A DNA stretch of 64,000 bases from NCBI GenBank assembly GCA_015183035.1, contig JACZZP010000001.1, forward strand, positions 2,418,001 to 2,482,000, read 5' to 3'. A program made the position numbers and the translations under genes. The DNA comes from Meloidogyne chitwoodi. Taxonomy: Eukaryota; Nematoda; Chromadorea; Rhabditida; Meloidogynidae. The notes beneath the pieces were generated by a model that saw nothing but the letters and a program-made list of their open reading frames with translations, searched no databases and was not told where the DNA came from. Positions 34,032 through 45,775 of this stretch are shown here, one piece after another. Within the stretch, counting starts at the first letter, position 1. The number at the start of each line of letters is the position of its first letter.

Positions 34032-35170
34032 TCATAAAATCGTGCAACCACAGCTTTTGAATGCATGCCCATCATTGATGTTCGTTTCGTGTTTTGGGCT
34101 CTTACTTTTATGATTTTGTCGATGGCCTCTCGATTGACGTTCAGCCCTCGAAGCACTTTTACTCTTACGCGTTCTATCGGAAGTTCCATGTATTTGATGA
34201 TGACCTATTTGTTCAGCTCCAAAACTTTCTTGTGTCCATCCATCATTCCAATTGGGATCAATACCCTAAAATTAGTTTTAATTTTATACGATTAATGCTT
34301 AGGATAAAATTGTCTTTTAGAGTTAATTTTGATTATTTTATTGTTTTAGAATTTTTATAAAACCTTAAAATCAGCATTTGTACGAAAACTAAATCCTTTT
34401 ACTTCTCCACTGCTTTCACCCTAAAATAAAGTTTTATTAAAAGCTTTTATAGAAAAATATCTGTAAATTAATTTTTAAATTATTCACTTAATAAAAATAT
34501 TTAAAATTTTAAAACTACTTACCACCTTCGAAGTATTAATTTCAAATAACTAAATTATAAATAGAAAAATTAAATATTAAATAGTTTTTATAGGAGCAGA
34601 TCGGTTGAGTCACAGTCTAAAATATTTCACTCCGTTTTTTCCTAATACGAATTATATAAAAATAGGAATGATAGTTCACTTGAAAGAGCTCTTCGAGCTG
34701 AGTCGAATGAGACCAAAATGAAGGAATTTAGTAGGCTTCAGACGAAGAGTTAGGAGAAATGGTGACTCAACTGAGGTGTAACCGCTTTTTATATAATTTA
34801 AAAATAATTAAGCAAATATATACATCATTACTATCTTCACTCTCATTTTCCTCTTCCACTACTTCACGGTTAACCTTAATTTTTAAATTAATAGTTTAAT
34901 TAATAATTTCAATATATTTAATGCTACAATTATTGACCTTTTTAACTACTTTGTTAATTAGTCTAGGCATATAGACTTGAATTAAATTTTTTTTAATTAT
35001 TTTTATTCATAGCATAAAATAAAATTACCTCATAATTCACTGTTTCAGTGTTAAGAGCAATTTCAAATTTCTAAATTTGGCATATAATTTAACTATTTTC
35101 GAATTTAAATAAATGAGTTTTATTAACTTACAGCTACTAGCATTGCTAATCCTCGAGGGATCAAATTCAT
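34032..35170 (-). CDS. Small orphan protein with C-terminal CAAX box
   Basis: Five exons on the minus strand (35132-35170, 35029-35070, 34824-34874, 34364-34420, 34032-34265) all join at phase 0 to give 140 residues, which is strong internal support for the model. The start MNLIPRGLAMLVAKFE is a short hydrophobic/basic segment. It is followed by an acidic stretch (EVVEEENESEDSND), then GFSFRTNADFKGIDPNWNDG. A basic His/Ser/Arg-rich tail (RTRKSKSASRAERQ) ends in KSCGCTIL. The final CTIL fits a CAAX prenylation motif with Leu favouring geranylgeranylation, and the nearby Cys could be palmitoylated. This suggests a membrane-attached adaptor. No family is recognised. Intron 3 (34421-34823) holds an inverted-repeat element. 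The first exon is the least certain. Confidence 0.6.
34590..34785. mobile_element. Inverted-repeat element in CAAX-gene intron
   Basis: GGTTGAGTCACAG near the left end is answered by GTGACTCAACTG near the right. The interior has TTCACTTGAAAGAGCTCTTC and GAGTCGAATGAGACCAAAAT, phrases shared with the cores of the foldback elements at 11.2-14.7 kb and the element at 58.8-59.1 kb. Confidence 0.7.
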
Positions 35171-35724
35171 TAGGTCCTTTTTTAGGCATACAAGTTGTAA
35201 AATCACAAATTAATATAAAAGATATTAATTTCAAATAGTTATAAAAGCATTGCATTTGTAAAAATTTTTTATGTTGAAAATATACCTTTTTAAATAAATT
35301 TTATTCAATTTATTTTATTTATAATTGCCCTAAGAAACCGCTATTTATTTTTGAAAAAATCAAAAAAAAAATTTTTTTTATTGGCTAAAATAAGTGAATA
35401 AAATTAAAAAATCTGCCTGCGCATTTCTTTTATTTACCCCTTAAAAGGGTACACGCTTCTTTGCCTGTCCTCTTAGTCAGATGGTTTCCAACAAATTAGT
35501 TGATTAAAAATTAATAGGTAAATGTGTTTTAATATTTAATGAATTAAAATTTTTTTTTAAATTTAGTTGTCAAAAAGGTAAAATAAAAAAAAACTTTTTT
35601 TAACGCATAAACTTTTCTATTAAATAGAGTATGTTTTAAAATTTTATAGAAAAAGATCAAATACATTTTTTCTTAAAAAATAAACAAAAAAAGAAAATTA
35701 ATTTTAAAAATAGTCAAAATCTTA
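35171..35724. other. Spacer between SLU7 3' end and CAAX gene
   Basis: AT-rich, with one GC-richer phrase at about 35416-35485 that is not obviously coding. It presumably holds the SLU7 3' UTR and the CAAX-gene promoter or a trans-splice acceptor. The two minus-strand genes are 554 bp apart. Confidence 0.4.
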
Positions 35725-38700
35725 TTAACCTTTTCGTGCCTTTTTTACAATTCTTTTTTGTTCCTTTTCTTCCATAATTTTTGCCAAAGGATCAGCAGAA
35801 TGAATACGAACTAAATTGTACGCTTCTCTATCTAATTCTGTTGGTTTAAGATTTTTATTTTCTTCAAAACCACTGTGAAATTTGCGTTTTCTTTCTCCCT
35901 AAATTTTTTAAAATTTAAAATTAAATTTTAAAAAAAAATATTTTTTTTTTACTTTTTCTGCCATTTCCTTTCCTTGTTCACGTTCTTTAATTTGTTTTTT
36001 TATTGCTTTTCGTAAATCTTTAGAAAAGTGTTTGTTAGAACCTGATGCAAAAGACAAATCTTCTTTAAAAAAAAATTTTTTCAATTTAAAAAAAAAATAT
36101 ATTTTACCAAAATTATGTAATTTAAAATAATTAAAGTAAAATCAAAAGTAAAAATTAATTTTTATACCATCTGATGTAGATTCATCATTTTCTTCCTCAT
36201 CAGAATTTGAACTAGAAGAAGAAGAAGAAGAGCTCTCCCTTCGTCTCTTACGTTTTTCTTCTTTTCTTTGTTTTGCTTTTACTTTTTTATTTCTTCGCTT
36301 ATTTCGTCTTGTTTCACGACGTTTTTCATCTCGAATTTCTTAAATATTTTTTTTTATAATAATTTAATAAAATTTAAAAATATACTTTTTTGATTTTCAT
36401 TCTCCAATTGTTCTTCGTAATGACGAATTTCTTCTTCATCCAATTCGATATCATCTTCACTATTTTCTTCATTTTCATTTTCCTCATTGTCAGAAGAATT
36501 TGCAACATTTGATTTTTCACTTTAAAAAATAAATCTATTTTTTTATTACTTAAAAAAGTTTAAAAAATTTCCGAAAAAATAACAAAAAATTTCAATTTAA
36601 TTATTATAAAATACCAAAATTTTTCTAAAATAAATTAAACCTTTTGACATGTACGTTTTCTTCCGTTTCAATTTTCTTTTTTTGATTACAAATTGTTTCA
36701 CTGCCAACTCCAGAAACATTATTTATTCCATTTTTTATTGAAATAGAAGGCTGTAATGTTTTTGACGATTTCTGTTGTTCAATTCCAGAATATTTTGCAA
36801 TGCCCAATTCTGCCTGCTCTACCGAAATCCCCTGTTCTCCAAGGCAGTAAGAATTACGAAGATATTGGTGGCAACAACGATATCCCCAACGACCATCTCG
36901 CCAATAAGAACCCCAAACAGTAGTGTGATTATTTATTAATCTTTTTAAATAATTAAAATTTAAAAAATATTAATTAAAAAAAACATACGCATCTTCCTCG
37001 TATTTACTTTTTACTGAAGGGCCCTCATCCCCTTTAATCACTTTTCCTTTCCTATTATATTCAACGTAATTTTCTGATTGCGCAAGAAGTAGCTCTTTTG
37101 GAGGTGCACTAAGATGCTCCTTTAAAATATAAAAGACATTTAAAAATAAAAAATTAATTTAATTAAACATTTTAAAAATAATAAAATTAACCAAATTAAT
37201 TTAATGGCAATTTCTACTTTCTGGTAAAAAAAAAAGTCCGCAAGTTTTTGTCAGAAAATAATAATATAAAGAATATTTTTTAGAAAGAGATTATTTTAAA
37301 AATATACACTATGTAATAGAGATTGGTTTTTTTTGATAAATATGATCTGGATTTATTTTATTGACCTGGACCAGACTCTGGATTCAGAAAAATCCAGAAT
37401 GCCCAAAAATGCTTGGATCTGGACTCTTGATCCAAGAAAATTCCAGGTCAGGATCCAGATCCAGTCCGATCTCTATCTACACACGTTCTAGATGTTCAAA
37501 AAATTAAAAAATCTTAAGAACCGGTCCACAAAGAAATTTTTCAACAAAGAATTTTATTTTTGATATAATCTTAAAAAATATAGTTATTCTTAAAGAACTA
37601 TAATTTAATATTAAAACAAATCAAATACAAACTTTTCCACCATATTTTTCCAACAATTCATTTTGCACACTTGACTTATTTAGTTCCTTCTGTTGTTCAA
37701 ATTCTTTTTTCAATGCTTCCAATCGTGTCGGTTCAGCAAGCGAATGAATGTCGATTCCTTTACAACGTGCTGCCCATGCAAAAACTTGAGCCTCATTTGC
37801 TTCAGAAACTTCACCCGTATAACGCATAAAATTTTCTCCGGCAAATTGAGCGGCCTCTTGTTCTTTCCCCGGCATATCCTTAAATTTTTATATTTAAATA
37901 TTAATATTTAAAAAATTAAAAAAAACCTTAAATGGATTCTCACGCATAGAACGACTTTTTGGATCGTAAAATGGTCCATTCGTGTCCAAATTATACAAAT
38001 ATTTAGCAGTATCCTCTCGAATGCGCAAATTTCGAACAGTAATACGAGTTCGTGAATCCATATCAATAGACTGACCAGGAGCTGACGCATCTTCAGCGTA
38101 AATATCTTCATCTTGATCTAAACTTTTTTCTTCTTCAGTTCCTTTAAGCTGTTCAGCTCGAATAAGTTTTCTTGTTTCGTCCATTTTCTCATATTCTTGC
38201 ACAACAAATCGGTAATCATCAGCATTATAACCATTCCAACGGTCTCGTTTAGCATCCCAATCCAGAGAGAGTTTAGGGAGAGAATGGTCATCTGGGGCAA
38301 TATTTGTGTTGGACCATTTGGCACCGACTATACGAGGCTTATCAAAACAATCCTTTTTACGATGACCCATACCACCACAATTCTCACATGCTCCTTCTCT
38401 GTATTTAAATGCAACACGATCAGAAGTTCCCTAAATTAAAATAAAAGAATTCCCACTAAAGAAAATAAAGATATATAAAATTTAAAATATCCTAACTCAA
38501 AATCCAAAGAAAAATAACTAAAATCCGCACTAATAAAACAACTAATAATGCAAATTATAAAAGTACAAACCTTTGGATACCATTCAGAAATAGAAGAAAA
38601 TTCCCTCTGACGATCAGGTTGTGGTCGTTGATGCTAAAAAATAAATTAAAAGTTTATTATTTAAATTCAATTAGTAAAATCCAAAAAATAAATGTTCCAA

Positions 38701-39013
38701 ATTATAAAAAATATGTAATCTATATTGTAGTAAATAAATAAATAAATTTAAAGTTTATAATAACCTTAAGAGTAGGGCCACTGTGCGATATATACCAAGG
38801 AGCTTTTTCAATAAATTCAGGAATGTGAGGATTAATATCACGTCCAGTTTCAACATCTACCATAGCAGGAGCAGTGCCAGCTTTTCGTTGTTCTTCCAAA
38901 TCTTTTTGTTTGCGATATTCATCTTTTGATTTGCGTTTTCCGCTTTCAATCCCATCTTCAGTATCAAAACCATCACCTTGACGAATTAATGCAGAAACAG
39001 GCAAATTTGACAT
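35725..39013 (-). CDS. SLU7: SLU7 pre-mRNA splicing factor
   Basis: Step-two splicing factor that helps hold the 3' splice site in the catalytic spliceosome. The start [20 protein letters not shown] gives an acidic/basic N-terminus. [18 protein letters not shown] precedes a CCHC zinc knuckle [14 protein letters not shown], the SLU7 hallmark (about residues 110-125). Then come [74 protein letters not shown] and [19 protein letters not shown], all strongly conserved in the family. The C-terminal third is low-complexity, acidic and Ser/Lys/Arg-rich, ending [11 protein letters not shown] read about ten exons and roughly 600-700 residues; human SLU7 has 586, the excess being in the tail. It is divergent from the coiled-coil gene at 39407. 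Confidence 0.93.
37330..37480. repeat. GGATCCAGATC-rich short repeat in a SLU7 intron
   Basis: Multiple alternating direct and inverted versions of TCTGGATT, GGATCTGGAC and CAGGATCCAGATCCAG within 150 bp. It can fold into a multi-arm structure and looks like a small mobile or satellite fragment inside the intron between the exons ending near 37620 and 37120. Confidence 0.5.
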
Positions 39014-39406
39014 TTTTAAAAATGAATAGAATACTAAAAATATAAAAAAATTATTAAATTAAACAACAAAAAATAATATTTGTATAGTGAACAATTAAAC
39101 AATTGGTTATTTTGGACACGCTGGCGCAGGGACAGGATGGCGCAGTAGACTCTAAATTACTTTTTATCTTTAATTCTCTTCATTAGATATACTATTGCGC
39201 GCCATACTGGTCTGCGCTATTATGGGCTGTATCCATTCTTTTTCTATTTAGCAAAATTTGTGTAGTCTCTCGTTTTTCTCTTTCTATTATTTCCTTTCTT
39301 TTTTTATTTCAAATTGTAATTTATTGAATATGTCATTGAGTTACTGAAGAAACTGTTTATTTATCCTTTACATAAATTTATTTTTAAATAATTCTAAAAT
39401 TTACGG
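39014..39406. promoter_or_regulatory. Divergent promoter region SLU7 / coiled-coil gene
   Basis: 393 bp between the start codons of two divergent genes. Contains a GC-richer block with repeated TGGCGCAG (about 39122 and 39139) and GCGCGCCATACTGGTCTGCG, possibly the remains of an inverted-repeat element. Use as a shared promoter is inferred. Confidence 0.4.
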
Positions 39407-40050
39407 ATGTCACTAGATGAAGTTCAAAGAAATATCCCAATTAAACCACGACAATTATTTTTCCATTCCGAATTGATAAAACCAGAAATTGAGCTTTTTA
39501 AAGATAAGTTTGAGCGAAATGAACGTTTCAAAGAATTTGATGGATTAATTAAAGTAAATCATAGGGTAATTTTGTTTTTCTTAAATTTAAAAAGAAATAA
39601 AAAATATTTTTAGATTTATGAAGCATTAGAAACAAAAATTGCTGTCGACAAAAAATCAATTTCAAATAAATTGGCTACTTTATCAGAACAAATAAAATTG
39701 TTAAATGAGCGTATTACTACAATAAGTTCTCCACAATTTACAAAAGTATATTATTTATAAATATTTTTAAATACCTTTGATAAAATGATTATAAAAAAAA
39801 CTTGAAAAAAAAGATTAAAAGTGCTATATTTTTAATGAGATTTCCTTCAAATTTTCTTAGGAAAGTTAAAATTGTAATTTTTGAATTTTTTTGAATTAAT
39901 AAAACAATATTTTAACAGAAAGATCTTGCTGGGTATACTGACTCTGATCTTATTAATTATTCTAAACTTGTAGAATTAAAACAAAAAGAATTGGAGGTAA
40001 AACGAATAAAGAATTACAAATCTCCTATTTTTATTATTGAAGAAGAATAA
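39407..40050 (+). CDS. Small coiled-coil protein, not recognised
   Basis: Three exons (39407-39565, 39614-39745, 39919-40050) give 140 residues. The protein begins [19 protein letters not shown], is helix-rich with heptad character through [18 protein letters not shown] and [20 protein letters not shown] segments, and ends SPIFIIEEE. No signal peptide or membrane segment is present. The size and coiled coil would suit a subunit of a larger complex (for example kinetochore, dynactin or trafficking assemblies), but no family can be named. The first donor is ambiguous: GTAAAT at about 39554 would remove four residues relative to the chosen GTAATT. Confidence 0.65.
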
Positions 40051-40741
40051 ATTAAATAAAATTTTTTTTAATTATTTATCCTCGAGTGTTTAGTAGTTTA
40101 ATATTTGAGTTTTTTTAATATATTAAATTTGTATATTTTCTCAAATTCATCGATTTTCCGGAATTAATCTCGTGTCCCGGTAAAAACCCCGAATCGGAAT
40201 CTCGTATATGATTTGTTAATTTTTGAAAAATCTCGTGTCTCGTAATCTCGTGTTTTTTGGCCGTCTCGTATCTCGTTCTTGTATTTTTATTTCAATATCA
40301 TATCTCGTAGTCTCGTTTTTTAAAATTCAATTCAGCACACCCCTGGTATATACAAGTGTAAAAATTAAAAAAAAATTTTTTGTCAGACAATAAAATTAAA
40401 TTTAATCTCCACAATAAATGAATGCTTTACAAAACAAATGTTTAAAAAAAATCTAAAAAAAATTTTAAAGTATTTTTTTCAAAGTAATTAAAGAAAAAGT
40501 GTGTTTCAAGCAATTGTCTAAAAAATAAAATAATTATAATACAAAATCAATATGTGGGTAAAAATAATTTTTAAGTTTATATTAGAGACTGCTACTAGAA
40601 AATCACTTTTTTAGGAAATTCTCGATTCAGAAATTATAAAACAATAAATTTTAATTTCTCGTGGCAATCCCTTAATATTTTCAAAATTATAAAATAAGTA
40701 AAAAATGTTTAAAAAACATCAAAAATTAAAATAATAATATT
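40051..40741. other. Convergent intergenic region with TCTCGT-rich repeat
   Basis: Between the 3' ends of the coiled-coil gene and Go-alpha. At about 40140-40325 there is an irregular repeat of ATCTCGTGTCTCGT-type units, which looks like a decayed satellite or element end. The remainder is AT-rich 3' UTR sequence. Confidence 0.5.
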
Positions 40742-43233
40742 TTAATATAGGCCGCATCCACGCAAATTGTTTGCTATTATAACATCTGTTACGGCATCAA
40801 AAACAAATTGAATGTTTGTGGTATCAGTTGCACAGGTCATATGACAATAAATCTCTTTTTTTGTTGAACGATTTTTTGCTTCAAATTGGGCTTGAATGTA
40901 AGCAGATGCTTCGTGATAGTCAGGACGGCCTAAAAGGTTTTTTTAATATTTTAAAATATATTTTTGGCATTTTCTAAAGGGTGTTCTATAAAAGAAGGGC
41001 TACAAACGTAGAGGGTAAAAACAAAAAATGGAAGGAAGGTATGTTAATTAGAGAGTGGGCGTCTATTGGAGTTAAAGTTAAAGATCAAAAATTTTATTAT
41101 TAAAGTCGTCGCAAAAATATTTCTATTAAAATAAATGCGTCAAACGAAGAGTATTATTCTAACAAAGTACTTAAAAACTAATTTAAATAAAATAATATAC
41201 ATATATTAATTAAATACATATATATACCATTATATTCTGGGAAGCACACAGTGAGTTGAGACTTTTTAATTTTTTCTTCAAATAAATCTTTTTTGTTGAG
41301 AAAGAGAATAATGGATCTTAATGAAAAAAATAAATTTAATTTTTTTTAGAAACTAAAAATTAAAAAAAAATAAAAACTAACGTATCAGTAAACCATTTAT
41401 TGTTGCAAATTGAATCAAATAATTTTAGAGACTCGTGCATTCGATTCTTAATAGATAAAAATGTTTAAAAAAATTAAAAATATTTAATATAATTTTAAAA
41501 TTAAATATTAATGTTTAAAATAATAAAATATTCACAAAAAATGTTCCTTCCCGTGCCGGGAATCGAACCCGGGCCGTGTGGGTGAAAACCACAAATCCTA
41601 ACCACTAGACCACACGGGAACATGATAGTTTTATCTAAATAATTCCTTTCACTTAATAAAATAATTTTTTTCTCTAAATTACTGTAGTTTCATCCTCGTG
41701 CAAAACTTGATCATATTCTGACATTGCAACACAAAAAATAATTGCTGTTACGTCCTAAAAAATTAAAAAATAATTTTTAAATAATTTAAAAAACCTCAAA
41801 ACAGTGTATCCATTTTTTCCGTTCCGATCGTTGTCCTCCAACATCAAATAATTTAAAATTAAGACATTTAAACGTAAAGAACACCTTTTTTTGAAAATTT
41901 TTAAAATTTTTAAAAAATTTCAAAATTAAAAAGTTTAAAACCTCAACAATGCCAGTAGTCTTAACCCTAGTTCTAAGTATATCTTGCTCTGTAGGTTCAT
42001 AACTGGGCTGTCCTAAACGTTCCAAATCGTCAAGGAAACTGAAAAAATGGACAAAATAAATTCTCAATTTTAAATTATTATTTAAAAAATTAAATAAACT
42101 ATTTGGCAGAATCATTTAATTGATATTCGTTAGAACGAGAAAAACATTCTTCAACACCAGAATCAGCCCAAAGCCGTTTCATTGCTGCGTGTAATTCTTC
42201 ACTAAAAGGTTCAGTGTCTTCCATACGTGAAACTACGTCCATTACTAATTTTGAATCTAACTGAAATAATTTTTTTAATTTAATAAACAGAAAATATTAT
42301 ATTAATTATAAAATTGTTCATCTTTTTTATTACAAACTCAACTATAAATTTATTTATATATTCTAAAAACACAGAATTTTTTAAACTTTTATGCTTATAC
42401 TGAGAGGAGGGGTAAAATAGAGTGGTTAATTAATTTTTTTGAGGTGATCAAAAAATCTTACTTTTTAATTAATTTGTTTAAATTAAAAAATGGGAAATCA
42501 AATAAATATAGACAAATTGTTCCCCCTCAAACTCTGACACAGATCTAAATCAAAGTCGGATACCCAAAGTTTTGAAATATTTAATTAAAAAATCCCCTCA
42601 TTAAAATAAATTATTTTTTTTAAAAAACCTCTCTTTCAGGCGCTCCAAAGGGAATTGATAAATTTCCCATAGCTCTTAAAATTGCTACAAGAGATTGAAT
42701 AGTGTTGCTATAAACAACAGGTTTATACTGCTTGTAATCCTCTGCTGTAAAGCCTGACTCGTGAATAATTCTTTACAATAAAAAATATAAATATTAAAAA
42801 GTTAAATTAAAAAACAAACTTCATCTGTTTCACAATTGTCGATTTGCCGGATTCTCCAGCACCTAGAAGAAGTAATTTGATGTCCCTGGAGGCCTGAAGC
42901 ACGAATATAATTTTAAATAAAATTAAGAAAAAAATTAAAGTTCTGTTTTGAATTTTAAAGTTAAAAAGAAAAGGCTTGGAAATTTAGGAGTCAGTAACAA
43001 CTAGTATTTTCTAAATTAATTTTGTAATTTAAAAGGTAAAAATCTGTGTTTCTTCCGAAATTCTAATTTTTAATTTTGCCAAAAAAATCTCCTAATTTTT
43101 CCTAATTTTAATAAAATCCTCAAAAATAATTAAAAAAAAAATTTACGTGTACAAATTCCTCCTTTAAATTCTTTTCTATCATTTTTGATCTCTCCAAGGC
43201 TGCCCTTTCTTCCTGACTCATTGTGCAACCCAT
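40742..43233 (-). CDS. goa-1: G protein alpha-o subunit
   Basis: Heterotrimeric Go alpha GTPase, membrane-attached, a major neuronal inhibitor of transmitter release in nematodes. The N-terminus [17 protein letters not shown] carries the myristoylation Gly2 and palmitoylation Cys3. P-loop [12 protein letters not shown], switch [10 protein letters not shown], switch [18 protein letters not shown] in [10 protein letters not shown] and CAT in TCATDTTN are all visible. The C-terminus NNLRGCGLY is diagnostic for Go and provides the pertussis-toxin-type Cys at -4. Length is about 354, as expected. Around nine exons. The intron between the exons ending HEDETT and beginning NRMHES (about 41447-41686) contains a sense-oriented tRNA-Glu gene. 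That intron plus the following exon is duplicated at 33243-33568. Confidence 0.95.
41548..41619 (-). tRNA. tRNA-Glu (anticodon TTC) nested in a goa-1 intron
   Basis: Same 72-nt sequence and cloverleaf as the copy at 33429-33500, with canonical internal promoter boxes (GGTCTAGTGGTTAGG and GGTTCGATTCC). It lies in the same orientation as the host gene, about 70 bp from the next exon's donor side, and ends just before a T-rich stretch on the minus strand that could terminate Pol III. Confidence 0.95.
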
Positions 43234-43532
43234 TGTTTTGAAACAAGCTGTTAAACTCTCCGACTTCAGGATTGAAGGCGTCGTTGTTGTTTTGGCAATT
43301 AATAAAACTTTTTTTAGTTTCTTTTTTGTTTTTTATCGTTTCAATAGGTAAACGATAACGAATTACTTTTACACGACGTAAACAAACACGTACAATATTA
43401 ACTGTTGTTTCAGAAAAATGTGATGATTTTCTGTTGTTATTCTGATTTTCTAAAAAAAGAAAAATAAAAAAGAGAGAAAATATTTAAATAAAATAAAACT
43501 CATACTCTAGTACTCTCTTACTATGTAATGGA

Positions 43533-43692
43533 GAATATTCATGTCCAGACATTTCGTCTAACAAAATTGCACGACATTTCGCCAATACGGCAAAAAAACT
43601 ACATTTCGTTTACTCGAGCCCACGATTTTTTGCCGTTGGGACGAAATGTCGTGCAATTTCTGTCGACAAAATGTCTGGACACGAAATATTCT
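43533..43692. mobile_element. MITE-like inverted repeat, copy 2 (CCAGACATTTCGTC family)
   Basis: The ends GAATATTCATGTCCAGACAT and ATGTCTGGACACGAAATATTC are long near-perfect inverses. The inner TTGCACGACATTTCG and CGAAATGTCGTGCAA pair as well. It is the inverted counterpart of the copy at 7750-7890 and lies about 300 bp upstream of the goa-1 start codon. Confidence 0.85.
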
Positions 43693-44840
43693 GTTTAGGT
43701 AAACACCCCATTTATTCGCAAGAAAATATTTTTAACGATAAAATATAAAGAAATTAAAAACCTTTTATATTTTTTTGGTATTTAATTTAATAAATTATGT
43801 AAATAATTATAATATATTAATTTCACTAGTTTTATAAAAGAAAATTGAATATTTTACAAAGGAAAATTTTTTTTAAATTATTAAAATTTAAAAGAATTAC
43901 CAAAATTTGTTGCAATTGTGTTGTTTATCTTCTATTTTAATATTTTCTAATTGATTTTTAATAATTAATTTTTTTATTTCTCAATTTTTTTAGCTTTAAT
44001 GGGGCTTTTGGCCCCTCAAAAATTAATTTTTTTTTTTAATAACAGAATTTTTAAATAAAAAATTAATTTTTATTTAAAATGTTGTTGTTTTTTGTGTTGT
44101 TTTCTTTGATTTTTAGCTATTTTTACAGTCAAAATTTTCTTTAAAAAATAATAATAATATTTTTTTATCTGGGACGAAATGTCTGATTAGCAGAAAAAAA
44201 GAAAGAATTGGGTATAAACTAAAAAATAAAATTAAAAATAAAATTAAAAAATAAATTAAAGTAATAATTAAAATAAATATGTCTTTTATAATAATTATAC
44301 ATTTAAAAAAAATTTTTTACTGTAAACAAAAAAATAAAAATAATATTTTATAAATAAAAATACTCTTTTTTAGCCTTTAAAATCGAAGAAAGAATAGTTT
44401 AAATTTTTTTTAAATAATTTAATTATTTTTAAAGCAATTTTTGAGATCTTTAACTAATATTAAACAAATCAATAATTTTTTTTTTTTAAATTGGGGGGAA
44501 AAATTATTTTTCTTAAGGGGATAAACTTATATTTCTCTACTAATTCAGCAGTAAAAAAAATTAATTTTTAAAATAATAAATAAAATATTTATATTTTATT
44601 ACGCAGATATTTGACATAAATTTTTCAATGTAAACGAAAATGAAAAAAAAAAAATTTATTCAAAAATGCATATAAAAACAAGAAAAAATGTCCTTTTTCA
44701 CTCATACAAAAAAATTTATTTTTTTTAATTTTATTTTTCTTTGACATGTATCATGCAATAATATATGTATAAATATATGAGTCAGGGCCAAAAAAATAAT
44801 AAAACAAGAAATATATCTTATAAGGGTTGTAATTTATAGA
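43693..44840. other. AT-rich region upstream of goa-1
   Basis: No gene seen. A phrase TGGGACGAAATGTCTGATTAG at about 44170 may be a fragment of the CATTTCGTC element family. Confidence 0.5.
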
Positions 44841-45015
44841 TATTAAAGTAGGGGGTTATTCCCGTAGAGGGGAAAAAGGCTTTAACGGGAACGGGGACGA
44901 GAATTTTTGCCGAGAACAAAGGAGACGGGGGGAGATTTTTAATTGGCGGGGGGATAGGGGACCCTTTTGTGATTTTTTGAGTCAAAAGTTCAGGGGGGGA
45001 ACGGGGACAGATTAA
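44841..45015. other. G-rich tract on the plus strand
   Basis: Many G runs (AACGGGAACGGGGACGAG, GGAGACGGGGGGAG, GGCGGGGGGATAGGGGACC, CAGGGGGGGAACGGGGAC), an abrupt contrast with the surrounding roughly 80% AT. Direct repetition of GAACGGGGAC suggests a small minisatellite. The G runs could form quadruplexes. An open frame on the minus strand is a by-product of the composition. Confidence 0.7.
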
Positions 45016-45589
45016 ACCCTTGGACAAAAAATAGAAGAAAACTTGTTTTATTACAACGTATCATTAATTTAAAATAATTATTTTAAAAACAATATTAAAG
45101 CAAAAAAAATATATAAGAAAAAATTTAAATTTTGAAATTTTTTTTCAAATTTTTTTATTAATGAGGTTTATTTATTAAAACATTATTATTTGGCCACACG
45201 GCGATATTACGGCATAGAATGGAAAAGAAGAAAACTTGTCGATAGAGAAGAAATAGAGTGAAGGATATAATAAAATAACAGCAAGAATAGTAGTAGTAAA
45301 AATAAAATAAAAAAAATTTAATATTAGGGGGGGACTTTCTCATCCACTGAGAGAAAAAGCAAATTAAAGTGAGGAAAAAATAATGTGTAGAAAAATAAAA
45401 GTAAAGGAGAAGAGAAAGAAAAAGAGAAGAAAATGGATTATTAGGCTGAAATTATGCCTGAAGGATTTTTGAAAATAAATAAAAAATTTATTAGAGAAAA
45501 GAAAATAAGATAAGTAAAAAAGTTGTTAAAAAGGATAGAAATATAATGAAGATGATGAGGAAAATTAAATAATAGTTTTAGAGACAAAA

Positions 45590-45775
45590 TGTCATTTTGA
45601 CAAAATGAAAATCAGATAAAATGTCAACAAGAGCAAAAGATGACAAAATGTCCAAAGACAAAAAAGGTCAAAGGAATAAAAATGCAAAAAAAAATTTTAC
45701 AAAAACAAAATGCAAAAAACTGTCAAAATTGGCATTTTGTCTAAATGACGTTTTGTCACATTATCATTTTTGTGA
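45590..45775. repeat. Inverted/direct repeat cluster of GACAAAATGTCA
   Basis: At least six versions of GACAAAATG(TC) on the plus strand followed by CATTTTGTCTAAATGACG and TTTTGTCACATTATC on the right, forming an imperfect palindrome of about 185 bp. It is likely a small foldback-type element. Confidence 0.65.

Noticed and set aside
33965..34189. Minus-strand frame starting MELPIERVRVKVLRGLN
   Set aside because: It lies in a different frame from the spliced CAAX model and has no upstream exons. It reads attractively but lacks splice support, so the phase-consistent alternative was preferred.
34065..34360. Plus-strand open frames opposite the CAAX gene
   Set aside because: They are antisense shadows of the last exon of the minus-strand gene, whose five phase-0 exons explain the sequence better.
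35037..35255. Secreted-looking frame MQCFYNYLKLISFILIC on the minus strand
   Set aside because: Splicing from it at GTAAGT into the next exon gives an immediate stop. The alternative frame (MNLIPRGLAM) joins cleanly.
44818..45027. Pro-rich minus-strand frame
   Set aside because: It is a consequence of the G-run cluster on the plus strand; no exon structure or start context.
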